A stretch of 64,000 nt of DNA from Mycolicibacterium rhodesiae JS60 (GTDB taxonomy: Bacteria; Actinomycetota; Actinomycetes; Mycobacteriales; Mycobacteriaceae), in contig AGIQ01000001.1 of NCBI GenBank assembly GCA_000230935.2, positions 434,001-498,000 on the forward strand. The letters are read 5' to 3'. The position numbers and the translations under genes were made by a program. Under the pieces are notes generated by a model. It did not search any database and had not been told where the DNA came from. It worked only from the letters and a program-made list of their open reading frames with translations. The number at the start of each line of letters is the position of its first letter. Position 1 is the stretch's first letter. Below, piece by piece: positions 52,718-63,706 of this stretch.

Positions 52718-54426
52718 ACGTTCGTCTCCTGCCCGAGGAACCCCTGGACTGCCTGCAGCAGGACGAGTACCTCGATCAGGCCTGCCGTGGTGACCAGGCC
52801 GGCGGCGGCGGCGATCGGAAGGCCGATCGCGTTGACCAGACCGTTGATCACGTCGCCGGACAGCGCTTGCGCAATCCCGCTGAGGAACAGGTTGATCCCG
52901 TAGGCGGGCAGCATCGTGACGATCGCGTTGACGATGTCGACGGTCGGCAGCACTGCCGCGTACAGCGCCGCCGCGGAATTGGAGATGTTGTAAGCGATGT
53001 CGGTGGTCACCGTCTGCAATGCACTGATGACGCTGGTCGGTGTCGGCAATGTGGGTGCCGGGCCCGGCTTGGGCGGTGTGAGCGCCGCGAGTTCCTGCCA
53101 CATCACTCCGCCCGAGCTGACGTCAGCGACGAAGTCGCCGATGCCCTGCTGGACACCCGCGAAGAACAGGGTGGCGACCTCACCCCAGTCGACATCGGGG
53201 ATGATGCCGAAAGTTGTCTGCTGGTTGGCGAATCCCTCGTTGGACCATCCGTACCGAGGGTCTCCGTAGCCCAGGTTCACGATGACCTTCAACGCGGGCT
53301 GCAGCAGGTCGGCGACAGGGTCGCCGATCACCGGAATCAGGCGCAGCGGCTCCAGCAGCGGCAGGTTCTCGGTGGGGATGATGTAGTACTTCTGGCTCGG
53401 ATCGGTGGTCGGCAGCGCGATGGCCGCATCGACCTGCTGCTGGGTGAGCTGGGCGTACTTGGTGTGGACGAAGATGATGCCCAGTCCGGCGTTGAGTACC
53501 GATACGACATTCAGCGGGTAGCGGGGGAAGTCGGCGAATCCGTCATATTCGAGCGTGTAGTTCGTTGTGGGGAAAGCGTTTTCAGGGGTAGCACCGTAAA
53601 AGGGCAGGCCGAGGCTCGGCAGGTTCAGCCCGGGGAATCGGGACAGCATTCCGCCGTTGGGGTTCATCTCGTTGCCGACCAACACGAAGTTCACGGGGGT
53701 GTCCGCGGGCAGCTGGCTCATGATCAGCGAGGAGATGATCGCGCTCTGCGAATAGCCGAACACCGTGGCCGTATTGCCTGCGGCGACCTGCTGGGCGATT
53801 GCCGCGGCGAGGATGTCGATGCCCTGCTGGACCGACACGTTCAGCGGCAGGCTCTTCACGCCGGTGATCGGGTACAGCCCCTCGGGGGTGTCCAGCTGAA
53901 ACGGGACAGATCCGGGGTAGCTCGGATTGATGTAGAGATCGAAAACGCTCTGGATATACGTCGGCTTCGGGATCGGAACCCCGCTGGGGCCCATGATCAA
54001 TGCGGTGTTCTGTGCGGCGAGCGCCTGGACCGAACCTTCCGGCGCCAGCGATACGGCTGCGGCGGGGCGAGCCGACAGGCCGGTGTCGCGCCGGCTGTAG
54101 GCCAGCGCGGCCAACTCCAGCGTTGAGCCGGTGGCGGGGGCGTCGGGCGCCGACGGGTCGGCTGCGGCGGACTTGGCGGTTGCCACAGAAGTGACGGACT
54201 GCGCTCGCACCGTCGCGATCGAGCGGCTGCGGGCCGATGTTGCGTGGGGTGCGGCCTTCTTGGGGCCGGCGGTGCTCGACGCCGAGCGGGCGGAGCCGGC
54301 GTGCGCAGAAGATCCCGCCGAGTCGGCGTCATCGGCCCACGCCACCGCGCCGTTGAACACCGCGGCGCCCACTCCCAGCGCGACCGCCAAGCCACCAACT
54401 CGACCAATGAAGCCTGCTGCCCTCAC
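52714..54426 (-). CDS. Secreted PE-PPE domain (alpha/beta hydrolase) protein
   Basis: This 570-residue protein (GTG 54426) has a signal-peptide-like N-terminus (VGGLAVALGVGAAVFNGAVAWA), a low-complexity Ala/Ser-rich linker to about residue 100 and then the PE-PPE serine-hydrolase domain with the nucleophile elbow TVFGYSQSAIISS. The C-terminal 100 residues are hydrophobic (PIAAAAGLVTTAGLIEVLVLLQA). Unlike PE and PPE proteins it has neither N-terminal PE nor PPE module, so it is probably exported by the Sec route and acts on cell-envelope lipids or esters. Convergent with the thiolase-like gene. Confidence 0.85.
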   Translation of the reverse strand: MRAAGFIGRVGGLAVALGVGAAVFNGAVAWADDADSAGSSAHAGSARSASSTAGPKKAAPHATSARSRSIATVRAQSVTSVATAKSAAADPSAPDAPATGSTLELAALAYSRRDTGLSARPAAAVSLAPEGSVQALAAQNTALIMGPSGVPIPKPTYIQSVFDLYINPSYPGSVPFQLDTPEGLYPITGVKSLPLNVSVQQGIDILAAAIAQQVAAGNTATVFGYSQSAIISSLIMSQLPADTPVNFVLVGNEMNPNGGMLSRFPGLNLPSLGLPFYGATPENAFPTTNYTLEYDGFADFPRYPLNVVSVLNAGLGIIFVHTKYAQLTQQQVDAAIALPTTDPSQKYYIIPTENLPLLEPLRLIPVIGDPVADLLQPALKVIVNLGYGDPRYGWSNEGFANQQTTFGIIPDVDWGEVATLFFAGVQQGIGDFVADVSSGGVMWQELAALTPPKPGPAPTLPTPTSVISALQTVTTDIAYNISNSAAALYAAVLPTVDIVNAIVTMLPAYGINLFLSGIAQALSGDVINGLVNAIGLPIAAAAGLVTTAGLIEVLVLLQAVQGFLGQETNV

Positions 54427-54581
54427 GAACGCCCCTTCGTCACCCGACCACGTTTGTAGCGAAGACTAGCGGGTCATCGCTACGTTCGCTGTCGGATTTG
54501 TTTCCCGTGTGCAGCGTTCATCTAATCGAGGGATGAACTTTTGCTGTCGACGCGCAGCGGCAACCTATGACGGCTTCAGGA

Positions 54582-56231
54582 TCAGATCGCGGGGCCGAGC
54601 AGGTCGTCGGCGTCCTGGATGATGTAGCCGTAGCCCTGTTCGGCCAGGAAGCGCTGCCGGTGCGCGGCGTACTCGGCATCCAGACTGTCGCGGGAGACCA
54701 CCGAGTAGAACACCGCACCGCCGCCGTCGTGCTTGGGGCGCAGCAGCCGGCCCAGCCGTTGCGCCTCTTCCTGGCGCGAGCCGAACGTTCCCGAAACCTG
54801 AACGGCCACTGAGGCTTCCGGCAGGTCGATAGAGAAGTTCGCCACCTTGGAGACGACAAGCGTCTTGACCTCGCCGCTGCGGAACGCGTCGAACAGCGCC
54901 TCGCGCTCGGCATTCTTGGTCGAGCCCTGAATCACCGGCGCGTCCAGTTCGGCGCCGAGCTCGTCGAGCTGGTCGAGATAGGCGCCGATCACCAGCGTCG
55001 GCTCGCCGGGATGTTTGGCCAGAATCGACTTGACCACCGCGATCTTCGAGTGCGCGGTCGAGCAGAGCCGGTAACGCTCTTCGGGTTCGGCGACTGCGTA
55101 GAGCATCCGCTCGTTGTCGGTCATCGTGACGCGGACCTCGATGCACTCCGCAGGCGCGATCCAGCCCTGCGCCTCGATGTCTTTCCACGGTGCGTCGTAA
55201 CGCTTGGGCCCGATGAGACTGAAGACGTCGCCCTCGCGGCCGTCCTCCCGGATCAGCGTCGCGGTGAGTCCGAGCCGCCGGCGCGACTGGAGGTCGGCCG
55301 TCATCCGGAACACCGGTGCGGGCAACAGGTGCACCTCGTCGTAGATGATCAAGCCCCAGTCGCGGCTGTCGAACAGCTCCAGATGCCGGTACTCGCCTTT
55401 GGTGCGCCGGGTGATGACCTGATAGGTGGCGATGGTGACCGGCCGAATCTCCTTGCGCTCACCGGAATACTCGCCGATCTCCTCCTCGGTCAGCGATGTC
55501 CGCGCGATCAGCTCGCGCTTCCACTGGCGGCCCGCGACGGTGTTGGTGACCAGGATCAGCGTCGTCGCCCCGGCCTTGGCCATCGCCGCCGCGCCTACCA
55601 GCGTCTTGCCGGCCCCACACGGCAGCACCACCACACCCGAGCCGCCGTCCCAGAACGAGTCGGCCGCCATCTGCTGGTAGTCGCGGAGTTCCCAACCGTC
55701 CTGCGCCAGCTCGATCGGGTGGGCCTCGCCGTCGACATAGCCCGCGAGGTCCTCGGCGGGCCAGCCGATCTTCAACAACATCTGCTTGACCCGGCCGCGC
55801 TCGCTGGGATGGACGATGACGGTGTCGTCGTCGAGGCGTGCGCCCAGCATCGGGGTGATCTTCTTGTTGCGCAGCACCTCTTCGAGGACCGCCCGGTCGA
55901 GGCTGACCAGCGTCAGGCCATGGGCGGGATGTTTGACCAGCTGCAGGCGGCCGTAGCGGGCCATCGTGTCGACGATGTCGACGAGCAGCGGCTGCGGCAC
56001 GGCGTAGCGCGAGAAGCTGACCAGCGCATCGACCACCTGCTCGGCGTCATGGCCGGCGGCGCGGGCGTTCCACAACGCCAGGGGAGTGATGCGATAGGTG
56101 TGGATGTGCTCTGGTGCGCGCTCCAGCTCCGCAAACGGGGCGATCGCCGCCCGGGCGGCACCGGCCAGTTCGTGGTCGACCTCCAGCAGCACCGTCTTGT
56201 CGGACTGGACGATCAACGGGCCTTCGGTCAT
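54582..56231 (-). CDS. ercc3: DEVH-box DNA helicase, XPB/ERCC3 type
   Basis: This 549-residue superfamily 2 helicase has the Walker A GAGKTLVGAAAM (about residue 202), the DEVH box LIIYDEVHLLPA (about 295), STLTATLIRED-type motif III (LGLTATLIREDG) and the C-terminal QVSGTFGSRQEEAQRLGRLLRPK with the arginine finger. Bacterial XPB proteins unwind DNA 3'-5' and are linked to repair and transcription. Matches Rv0861c. The upstream gene (56264-58525) is its conserved neighbour and probably shares the transcript (32-base gap). Confidence 0.94.
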   Translation of the reverse strand: MTEGPLIVQSDKTVLLEVDHELAGAARAAIAPFAELERAPEHIHTYRITPLALWNARAAGHDAEQVVDALVSFSRYAVPQPLLVDIVDTMARYGRLQLVKHPAHGLTLVSLDRAVLEEVLRNKKITPMLGARLDDDTVIVHPSERGRVKQMLLKIGWPAEDLAGYVDGEAHPIELAQDGWELRDYQQMAADSFWDGGSGVVVLPCGAGKTLVGAAAMAKAGATTLILVTNTVAGRQWKRELIARTSLTEEEIGEYSGERKEIRPVTIATYQVITRRTKGEYRHLELFDSRDWGLIIYDEVHLLPAPVFRMTADLQSRRRLGLTATLIREDGREGDVFSLIGPKRYDAPWKDIEAQGWIAPAECIEVRVTMTDNERMLYAVAEPEERYRLCSTAHSKIAVVKSILAKHPGEPTLVIGAYLDQLDELGAELDAPVIQGSTKNAEREALFDAFRSGEVKTLVVSKVANFSIDLPEASVAVQVSGTFGSRQEEAQRLGRLLRPKHDGGGAVFYSVVSRDSLDAEYAAHRQRFLAEQGYGYIIQDADDLLGPAI

Positions 56232-56263
56232 GCGCCCACCTGCTCACAACTCATAGCGCTCCA

Positions 56264-58525
56264 TTATCCAGCGTCGGCCGACATCACCGACGTCACGCGG
56301 TGCACCGCGAACTCGCGCGGGCGGCCCTGGGTGGGATCCCAGGCCAGCAGCTGCCCGCCGCTGATCGTGAGCGGGCGCACCACCCGCTGGGTGGCGACAC
56401 CGGCCGCGTCGACATAACCGATCACCACGTCCTTGTGTTCCATCGCGGCCTGTTGCAGCAGCGCCATCGACACCGCAGGGTCCAGGCGCACGTTGGCGAA
56501 CGGGTTGGCGGAATCAAGTCTGCGCAGCATCGCCACCACCGACGCCAGGGTCTCCGGGCTCGGTTTGGGCAGTGCGCGCAACAGGCGGCGGTGCGTAGGT
56601 ATCGACACCCGGGCGCCGCGCTGGCGCAGGTCGACGATCGCGCCCGAGGAGTCTTCGGCGGCGGGTGCGAAGCCCGCCGCCCGCAACGCGGCGAGCAGCT
56701 CGCCGATCGGCGCCTGTGACACCGCAACCGTCGGGGCCAGCAGCCGCACCTCGAGGTGTTCGAGGGCCGGGGCTGCCACCGCGTTGGCGAGCAGCGTCGG
56801 GTCCTCGCACCGCAGGAACGATGACGCCATGCCGACGCGCAGCTGCCCGTGCCGACGGGCCACGTCGTTGATCAGATAGGTCAACCCTTGGGGGACAGGT
56901 GTTTTCGAATGCCGCTCGAAGAATGTGTGCAGCGCACCCGCGGTACGGCCGGTATCAAGCGCGTGCCGGATCGACGCCTCGCTGACCCGGTACACCGTCG
57001 CGGCGCCCGCCGATTCCACCGCGGCCACCGCCGCGAGCTGGTCGGCCAGATCCCGTTGTAGCGGCCCGGGCACCACCACGGTCAGGTCCGCCTGCACCAG
57101 AAAGTGGTCGATCGGTGCGGGCAGAACCTTGTCCATCGCATCGACGGCGGCGTTCTCGTCATCGGCCAGCAGCGCCCGGGCCGGTGTGCTCAGCGCCCCG
57201 CGGCCGACCAGGCCGAGGGTGTGCGCCTCGTCGAGCAGATGCGCGACGGGTTCGGGCTGCAGCCGCGCCGACCACCGCGGCCGGCGCCAGATCAGTGCCT
57301 GCGAGGCGTGCAGCGAATCCACGCCAGAACCGGGCGGCAGATCTGCCAGCAGGTCCAGCAGCAGACGCCGGTCCAGTGGGGCCGCCGTGGAGTACAGCGA
57401 ATCAGACAGTGCTGCATAGGGTTTGCCGTCAGGGCCACGGCTGCCGATGAGGCCGGGCCGGGACGGAAGCTCCAACCAGGTGGTGGCAAGTAGGTGCCAG
57501 CGCGCCGCGGTGGGCGTCTCCAGGAACCGGTCGGCCGCCACCGTCGGCGTCCAGTAGGGGCCGGAGCCGTCCGCCGGTTCCGGATCGGGTGTGCCGTTGG
57601 CGATCAGTCCGGCCGCCGAACTGATCTCGAGTACCAGGCCGAGGCGTTGTTCGTCGATACCGGTGAGCTTGCTCAGCCGCTTGGCCTCACGCACCCCGAG
57701 CCCGCCGCTGCGCAGCTCGGGAACTGGTGCGGCGGAAAGGGTTTCGATTACCAGCTCGGTCTCGCGGATCAGATCCAGCAGGGCGCCGGCCGCCGCGGCG
57801 TCGACGTCGGCGACGGTGGTCGTGCTGGTCGTCGGGTCCGGCGCGTTCAGTTGGACCGGGCCCGGCTCCTCGCCGCGTAGCACCTGGCCGACGTGACGTG
57901 GCAGGATCACCGTCTCTTCGTCGAGCTGGCGCAGAAGTCCGGCCGCGAGCAACCGCGGCACCGGCCGGTCGGCGGGCGCACCGGGAGCGGCGTCGCGGGT
58001 GCGGCCCACCGGCGAGCCCGTCAGCAGCCGCTCGAGCAGTTCGGTCTGGGCTTCGTCGAGCGCGTCGATGGCCGTCGAGATCTCGGCCCCGGACTTCGAC
58101 GAGTCTTCGAGGATGGCTTGGCCGGGATACCAGGGCAGCCCGGCGGCTGCCTCGGTCGACACCCGCACCGCGGCGTCGTCGCCCCACACCAAGGCCCGCT
58201 CGCGCAGATCGTCCAGCGCGGTCAGCACCGACTGCTCGTCGGCGCGCTCGCCGATGAGCGACACGAGTTTGGCCACCGGCACGGCCGCGGTCTCGGCATG
58301 CAGCACCAGTAGCCCGTCAAGGACGGCGAGGTGTAGGAAGTCCAGTTCGTCGGTGGCAGCCTTGACCGACTGCCGGGCCACCGCCCGCGCGGCCAGCGCC
58401 GCGATGCTGCCGGGTGCGGGTTGAGCGAGGTCCGGCCGTAGTTCCAAGAGGCGGATCAGCCCGTTGTCGGGCAGATCGGCCAGCCAGGCGCCCAGCGGCA
58501 CACCTGGGACGGACACGTCAGTCAT
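56264..58525 (-). CDS. Helicase-associated conserved protein, Rv0862c-like
   Basis: From ATG 58525 ([23 protein letters not shown]) the protein has 753 residues. It has no helicase motifs; the C-terminal half ([42 protein letters not shown]) corresponds to the helicase XPB/Ssl2 N-terminal-like domain annotated in mycobacterial homologs. It probably assists the helicase encoded next to it. Frame upstream to 58609 is open but the ATG fits the family. Divergent from the small gene at 58591. Confidence 0.88.
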   Translation of the reverse strand: MTDVSVPGVPLGAWLADLPDNGLIRLLELRPDLAQPAPGSIAALAARAVARQSVKAATDELDFLHLAVLDGLLVLHAETAAVPVAKLVSLIGERADEQSVLTALDDLRERALVWGDDAAVRVSTEAAAGLPWYPGQAILEDSSKSGAEISTAIDALDEAQTELLERLLTGSPVGRTRDAAPGAPADRPVPRLLAAGLLRQLDEETVILPRHVGQVLRGEEPGPVQLNAPDPTTSTTTVADVDAAAAGALLDLIRETELVIETLSAAPVPELRSGGLGVREAKRLSKLTGIDEQRLGLVLEISSAAGLIANGTPDPEPADGSGPYWTPTVAADRFLETPTAARWHLLATTWLELPSRPGLIGSRGPDGKPYAALSDSLYSTAAPLDRRLLLDLLADLPPGSGVDSLHASQALIWRRPRWSARLQPEPVAHLLDEAHTLGLVGRGALSTPARALLADDENAAVDAMDKVLPAPIDHFLVQADLTVVVPGPLQRDLADQLAAVAAVESAGAATVYRVSEASIRHALDTGRTAGALHTFFERHSKTPVPQGLTYLINDVARRHGQLRVGMASSFLRCEDPTLLANAVAAPALEHLEVRLLAPTVAVSQAPIGELLAALRAAGFAPAAEDSSGAIVDLRQRGARVSIPTHRRLLRALPKPSPETLASVVAMLRRLDSANPFANVRLDPAVSMALLQQAAMEHKDVVIGYVDAAGVATQRVVRPLTISGGQLLAWDPTQGRPREFAVHRVTSVMSADAG

Positions 58526-58590
58526 TGTTGACCAGCGTAAAACAGCCGCCTGTGTGCACAAGCCGGCCGGAGGAATGTCAGAATGTTGCC

Positions 58591-58773
58591 GTGGCTGAGA
58601 AGAAGACAAGGTACGTCGACAACGGCTGGCCGACCACCGATCCCGACGACCACGCCGTGAGCGAGTTGGCCGCCGACCGGGTGGGTGCGCTGTCCCCGTT
58701 CGGTGACGTCACATTCCCGGTGGACGCCGCCGAGCTGCCGTATCTGCATCCGGTCACCGTCGTCAACAAGTAA
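58591..58773 (+). CDS. Small conserved protein, Rv0863-like
   Basis: This frame gives about 60 residues from GTG 58591 ([23 protein letters not shown]) to a taa directly before moaC. A longer version starting at GTG 58552 ([12 protein letters not shown]) is possible. No domain is known; position and size match Rv0863 next to moaC in M. tuberculosis. The moaC GTG begins 3 bases after its stop, so it likely belongs to the molybdenum cofactor operon. Confidence 0.75.
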   Translation: MAEKKTRYVDNGWPTTDPDDHAVSELAADRVGALSPFGDVTFPVDAAELPYLHPVTVVNK

Positions 58774-58776
58774 CCG

Positions 58777-59265
58777 GTGACCAGCGGACCGCAGCCCCGC
58801 CTCTCGCACCTTGACGAGCACGGTGCGGCGCGCATGGTCGACGTCACCGAGAAGGCCGCCACCACCCGCACAGCGGTGGCAGCGGGCACTGTCCACACCA
58901 CCGCTGAGGTGGTCGCCCTCGTCGCCTCCGGCGGCCTGCCCAAGGGCGACGCCCTGGCGACCGCACGGGTGGCCGGGATCCTGGCCGCCAAGCGCACGAG
59001 TGACCTCATCCCGCTGTGCCATCACCTCGCACTGACCGGGGTGGACATCGACTTCGCGATCTCCGAGGACCAGGTCGATGTGACCGCCTCGGTGCGCACC
59101 ACCGATCGCACCGGCGTCGAGATGGAGGCGCTCACCGCCGTCAGCGTCGCCGCCCTGACCCTCTACGACATGATCAAGGCCGTCGACCCCGCCGCGCACA
59201 TCGATGACATCCGGGTGCTGCGCAAAGAAGGCGGCAAGACCGGCCTGTGGGTACGCCCGACGTGA
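58777..59265 (+). CDS. moaC: Cyclic pyranopterin monophosphate synthase MoaC
   Basis: This 162-residue protein has [18 protein letters not shown] at the start, the signature [17 protein letters not shown] and [24 protein letters not shown]. MoaC converts the GTP-derived cyclic intermediate to cyclic pyranopterin monophosphate in molybdenum cofactor synthesis. Start GTG 58777. Its stop overlaps the mog GTG (GTGA). Corresponds to Rv0864 (moaC2). Confidence 0.95.
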   Translation: MTSGPQPRLSHLDEHGAARMVDVTEKAATTRTAVAAGTVHTTAEVVALVASGGLPKGDALATARVAGILAAKRTSDLIPLCHHLALTGVDIDFAISEDQVDVTASVRTTDRTGVEMEALTAVSVAALTLYDMIKAVDPAAHIDDIRVLRKEGGKTGLWVRPT

Positions 59266-59744
59266 GCAGCCGGTCGGCGCGGGTCGTGATCGCGTCCACC
59301 CGGGCCGCAACCGGTGTCTACGAAGACCGCACCGGCCCGATCATCGTCGGCTGGCTCGCCGAGCGCGGGTTCGACGTCGGCGACCCCATCGTGGTGGTCG
59401 ACGGCAGCGCCGTCGGCGACGCCCTGCGCGCGGCGATCGACGCCGGGACCGACGTCGTGATCACCTCCGGCGGGACCGGGATCTCGCCGACCGACGCCAC
59501 TCCCGAACAGACGCTCGGGGTTCTCGACTACCAGATTCCCGGGCTGGCCGATGCCATCCGGCGCTCCGGCCTGCCGAAGGTGCCGACGTCGGTGCTCTCG
59601 CGTGGCGTATCCGGGGTCGCCCGGCGCACGCTGGTGGTCAACCTGCCCGGGTCCACCGGCGGGGTACGCGACGGGCTTTCGGTGCTCGCCGATGTTCTCG
59701 ACCATGCGCTGGACCAACTGGCCGGAGGAGACCACCGCTCATGA
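59262..59744 (+). CDS. mog: MogA/MoaB-family molybdenum cofactor protein
   Basis: This 160-residue protein from GTG 59262 contains the molybdopterin-binding signature [20 protein letters not shown] and [15 protein letters not shown]. It adenylylates molybdopterin before molybdate insertion. It is coupled to moaC upstream and moaE downstream by 4-base overlaps. Corresponds to Rv0865. Confidence 0.94.
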   Translation: MSSRSARVVIASTRAATGVYEDRTGPIIVGWLAERGFDVGDPIVVVDGSAVGDALRAAIDAGTDVVITSGGTGISPTDATPEQTLGVLDYQIPGLADAIRRSGLPKVPTSVLSRGVSGVARRTLVVNLPGSTGGVRDGLSVLADVLDHALDQLAGGDHRS

Positions 59745-60166
59745 CACGCATCCTGCGGGCCGCACTCACCGACGGGCCCATCTCGCTGACCGAGCACGAG
59801 CAACTCGTCGCCAGCGATGCCGCCGGCGCGGTGGTCGGGTTCTCCGGGGTCGTGCGCAACCACGACGACGGCCGGGACGTGGTGCGGTTGGAGTACTCGG
59901 CGCACCCGCAGGCCGAGCAGACGCTCTTCGAGGCGCTCGCCGAGGTGGCCGCACAGTCCACCGGCGTGCGGGCGATCGCCGCCAGCCACCGGGTCGGCAC
60001 GCTTCACATCGGCGACGCGGCCCTGGTTGCCGCCGTGGCGGCCGACCACCGCGGGGCGGCGTTCAGGGCGTGCGAGTTGCTCGTCGACACCGTGAAAGCG
60101 CGGCTACCGGTATGGAAGCACCAGTTCTTCGCCGACGGAACCGACGAGTGGGTGAATTCGGCCTGA
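59741..60166 (+). CDS. moaE: Molybdopterin synthase catalytic subunit MoaE
   Basis: This 141-residue protein from ATG 59741 has [38 protein letters not shown] and [21 protein letters not shown], the active-site Lys/Arg segments of the large molybdopterin synthase subunit. With MoaD (encoded at 61843-62112) it adds the dithiolene sulfurs. Coupled to mog. It converges on rpfA with a 5-base gap. Corresponds to Rv0866 (moaE2). Confidence 0.95.
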   Translation: MTRILRAALTDGPISLTEHEQLVASDAAGAVVGFSGVVRNHDDGRDVVRLEYSAHPQAEQTLFEALAEVAAQSTGVRAIAASHRVGTLHIGDAALVAAVAADHRGAAFRACELLVDTVKARLPVWKHQFFADGTDEWVNSA

Positions 60167-60171
60167 GCCGG

Positions 60172-61690
<1,519 letters not shown>

Positions 61691-61825
61691 GTCACCTTTT
61701 GCAAATTCCGGCGTTTCTGCTAGTGGCAAACCTGATAAAAGGTTAAAGCCCCACTACGTTTTGGCGTTCGCCCAGGTAATCCGGATAGAAAATTCCCCCG
61801 TGGCCATCTCGTTATCTGATCGTGA

Positions 61826-61841
61826 TGTGACGTAAATCACG
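61826..61841 (-). promoter_or_regulatory. CRP-type binding site upstream of rpfA
   Basis: TGTGACGTAAATCACG matches the CRP consensus TGTGA-N6-TCACA except the last base. A wider palindrome overlaps it: GATCGTGAT (61818-61826) and ATCACGATC (61836-61844). Mycobacterial CRP (Rv3676 in M. tuberculosis) is known to activate rpfA, which fits a site about 430 bases upstream of the start and 136 bases upstream of the riboswitch. The moaD stop overlaps its far end. Confidence 0.7.
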
Positions 61842-61842
61842 A

Positions 61843-62112
61843 TCATCCGCCGGCGAAGGGAGGTAACACGTCGAGGGTCTGGCCCGATCGCAGTTCGGTG
61901 CCCTGATCGCGGACCGCGATGCCGTCGCACAGATATGAACATCGCTGTAACACGCGTGCCAATTCATCACTGCGGCAACAGAGTTCGTTCACCACATCGG
62001 CGACCGTCGCGCCGTGGTGAACGGAGAGCAGGTCCGACTCCGTTCCGGCCGCAGCTCGGGCCGCAGCGAAGAAGCGCACAGTCACCGTGACCGGTGCGGT
62101 CACCTCAGCCAC
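61843..62112 (-). CDS. moaD: Molybdopterin synthase sulfur carrier MoaD
   Basis: This 89-residue ubiquitin-fold protein (GTG 62112; GTG 62103 is an alternative) ends in the required Gly-Gly (DVLPPFAGG), which becomes the thiocarboxylate. VTVRFFAAARAAAGTE is the typical start. It partners MoaE (59741). Its 5' end overlaps the moaA stop by 8 bases, so the two are coupled. Corresponds to Rv0868c (moaD2). Confidence 0.93.
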   Translation of the reverse strand: MAEVTAPVTVTVRFFAAARAAAGTESDLLSVHHGATVADVVNELCCRSDELARVLQRCSYLCDGIAVRDQGTELRSGQTLDVLPPFAGG

Positions 62113-63169
62113 CGATCGCGCTCATCGGCCGCTGCGGCTGCACGAATCCCGGATCGTTGATGCCGTGCCCGGCCGCCTTGCGCCACATCGCCGAACGCCA
62201 GGCCAACTCCACGGCGTCGTCGTCGGCGCCGCCCCGCAGCAGGGCGCGGAGATCGGTCTCCTCGGCGGCGAACAGGCAGTTGCGGACCTGACCGTCGGCG
62301 GTCAGACGGGTGCGGTCACACGCCGAGCAAAACGCGTGCGACACCGAGGCGATGATGCCGACGGTGGCCGGCCCGCCGTTGACCTGCCACAGCTGAGCCG
62401 GGGCCGATCCGCGCGGCGCCGGGTCGGCGGTCAGCTCGAAGCGTGCGGCCAGTGCCGCGAAGATCTCGTCGGCGGTCAGGCTGGCGTCGCGGCTCCACAG
62501 GTGTGAGGCGTCCAGCGGCATCTGCTCGATGATGCGCAGTTGGTAGCCGTACCGCAGGCAGTAATCCAGCAGCTCGACGGCGTCGCTCAGGCCGGTGCCC
62601 GCATCCAGCACCGCGTTGACCTTCACCGGTCCCAGCCCGGCCGCGGCCGCCGCGGACAGGCCGTCCAGCACGTCGGAGAGCCGGTCGCGGCGGGTGATGG
62701 CGACGAAGTGCGCGGGGTCGAGACTGTCCAGCGAGACGTTCACCCGGTTCAGGCCGGCGTCGGCCAGGGCTCCAGCGCGCCGGGCCAGGCCCACCCCGTT
62801 GGTGGTCAGAGCGATCTCGGGGCGCGGGCGCAGCGCGGCGACCGCGGCCACGACCTCTTCGAGGCCCCGATAGAGAAGCGGCTCCCCGCCGGTGAAGCGG
62901 ACGCTGTCGATCCCGAGCCGGGTCACGGCCAATGTCAGCAGCCGCACCAGCTCGTCCCGGCTCAAGAGCTCCTCGCCGGGCAGCCAGTCCAGGCCCTCGG
63001 CCGGCATGCAATAGGTACAGCGCAGATTGCATCGATCGGTCAGCGATACCCGCAGATCGGTGGCCACCCGCCCGAACGTGTCGACGAGCGGGCCGGTGCG
63101 CGGCATCTCGGCCGGGAGGTGTTCGGCATCGCGGCGGATCGCGGGCAAGCCGAGCGACGTCATCGTCAT
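62105..63169 (-). CDS. moaA: GTP 3',8-cyclase MoaA (radical SAM)
   Basis: This 354-residue protein from ATG 63169 has the radical-SAM cluster CNLRCTYC (about residues 48-55), FTGGEPLLYRGL, the C-terminal cluster Cys set in FCSACDRTRLTADGQVRNCLF and the conserved terminal Gly-Gly (SAIGG). It performs the first step of molybdenum cofactor synthesis. The start overlaps the stop of the YccF gene (ATGA). The frame is open upstream to 63613 but that part is the YccF gene's shadow. Corresponds to Rv0869c (moaA2). Confidence 0.95.
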   Translation of the reverse strand: MTMTSLGLPAIRRDAEHLPAEMPRTGPLVDTFGRVATDLRVSLTDRCNLRCTYCMPAEGLDWLPGEELLSRDELVRLLTLAVTRLGIDSVRFTGGEPLLYRGLEEVVAAVAALRPRPEIALTTNGVGLARRAGALADAGLNRVNVSLDSLDPAHFVAITRRDRLSDVLDGLSAAAAAGLGPVKVNAVLDAGTGLSDAVELLDYCLRYGYQLRIIEQMPLDASHLWSRDASLTADEIFAALAARFELTADPAPRGSAPAQLWQVNGGPATVGIIASVSHAFCSACDRTRLTADGQVRNCLFAAEETDLRALLRGGADDDAVELAWRSAMWRKAAGHGINDPGFVQPQRPMSAIGG

Positions 63170-63558
63170 ACGGCCACCTGCGGCCGGCCGGCGGGGACGA
63201 TCTCCTTGCCAAGCGGCACCAGGGAGACCGGAATGAGCTTGAGGTTGGCCAGCGCGAGCGGGATCCCGATGATCGTGATCGCCATGGCGGCCGCGCTGAT
63301 CAGATGGCCGATCGCCAGCCATATGCCGAAGAGCAGCACCCAGATCACATTGCCGATCAGAGCCCCCGGGCGCGGGCCCGGCTTCTCGACGATGGTTCGC
63401 CCGAACGGCCACAGCGCATAGTTGGCGATCCGCAGCGCGGCGAAGCCGAACGGAATGGTGATGATCAGAAGGAAGCTGATGACCGCGGCCAGCAGGTACC
63501 CGAGGGCAAGCCACAGCCCGCCGAACAGCAACCAGACGACGTTCAAGATCAGGCGCAT
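63166..63558 (-). CDS. YccF domain membrane protein, Rv0870c-like
   Basis: This 130-residue protein has repeated hydrophobic segments (VVWLLFGGLWLALGYLLAAVISFLLI, VIWVLLFGIWLAIGHLISAAAMAITI) separated by the YccF-type FAALRIANYALWPFGR motif. Probably an inner membrane protein of unknown function. First gene of the moaA-moaD unit, coupled to moaA. Confidence 0.85.
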   Translation of the reverse strand: MRLILNVVWLLFGGLWLALGYLLAAVISFLLIITIPFGFAALRIANYALWPFGRTIVEKPGPRPGALIGNVIWVLLFGIWLAIGHLISAAAMAITIIGIPLALANLKLIPVSLVPLGKEIVPAGRPQVAV

Positions 63559-63706
63559 GTCTCCTCCAGCGGTTTGCCCAGCCTACAGAACTAAACAGGG
63601 GTGCTGAGCGCACCTGTTCCCGAGTAGGATCACCGTCGCGCGTCTCGCACCGGCGGGACGCTTCGTCATGTTGTCACGAACCCCGTTAGACAAGCAGGTG
63701 AGACCA

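Noticed and set aside
61754..61942. Small minus-strand frame before the rpfA leader
   Set aside because: Overlaps moaD and the CRP site, no domain or ribosome site.
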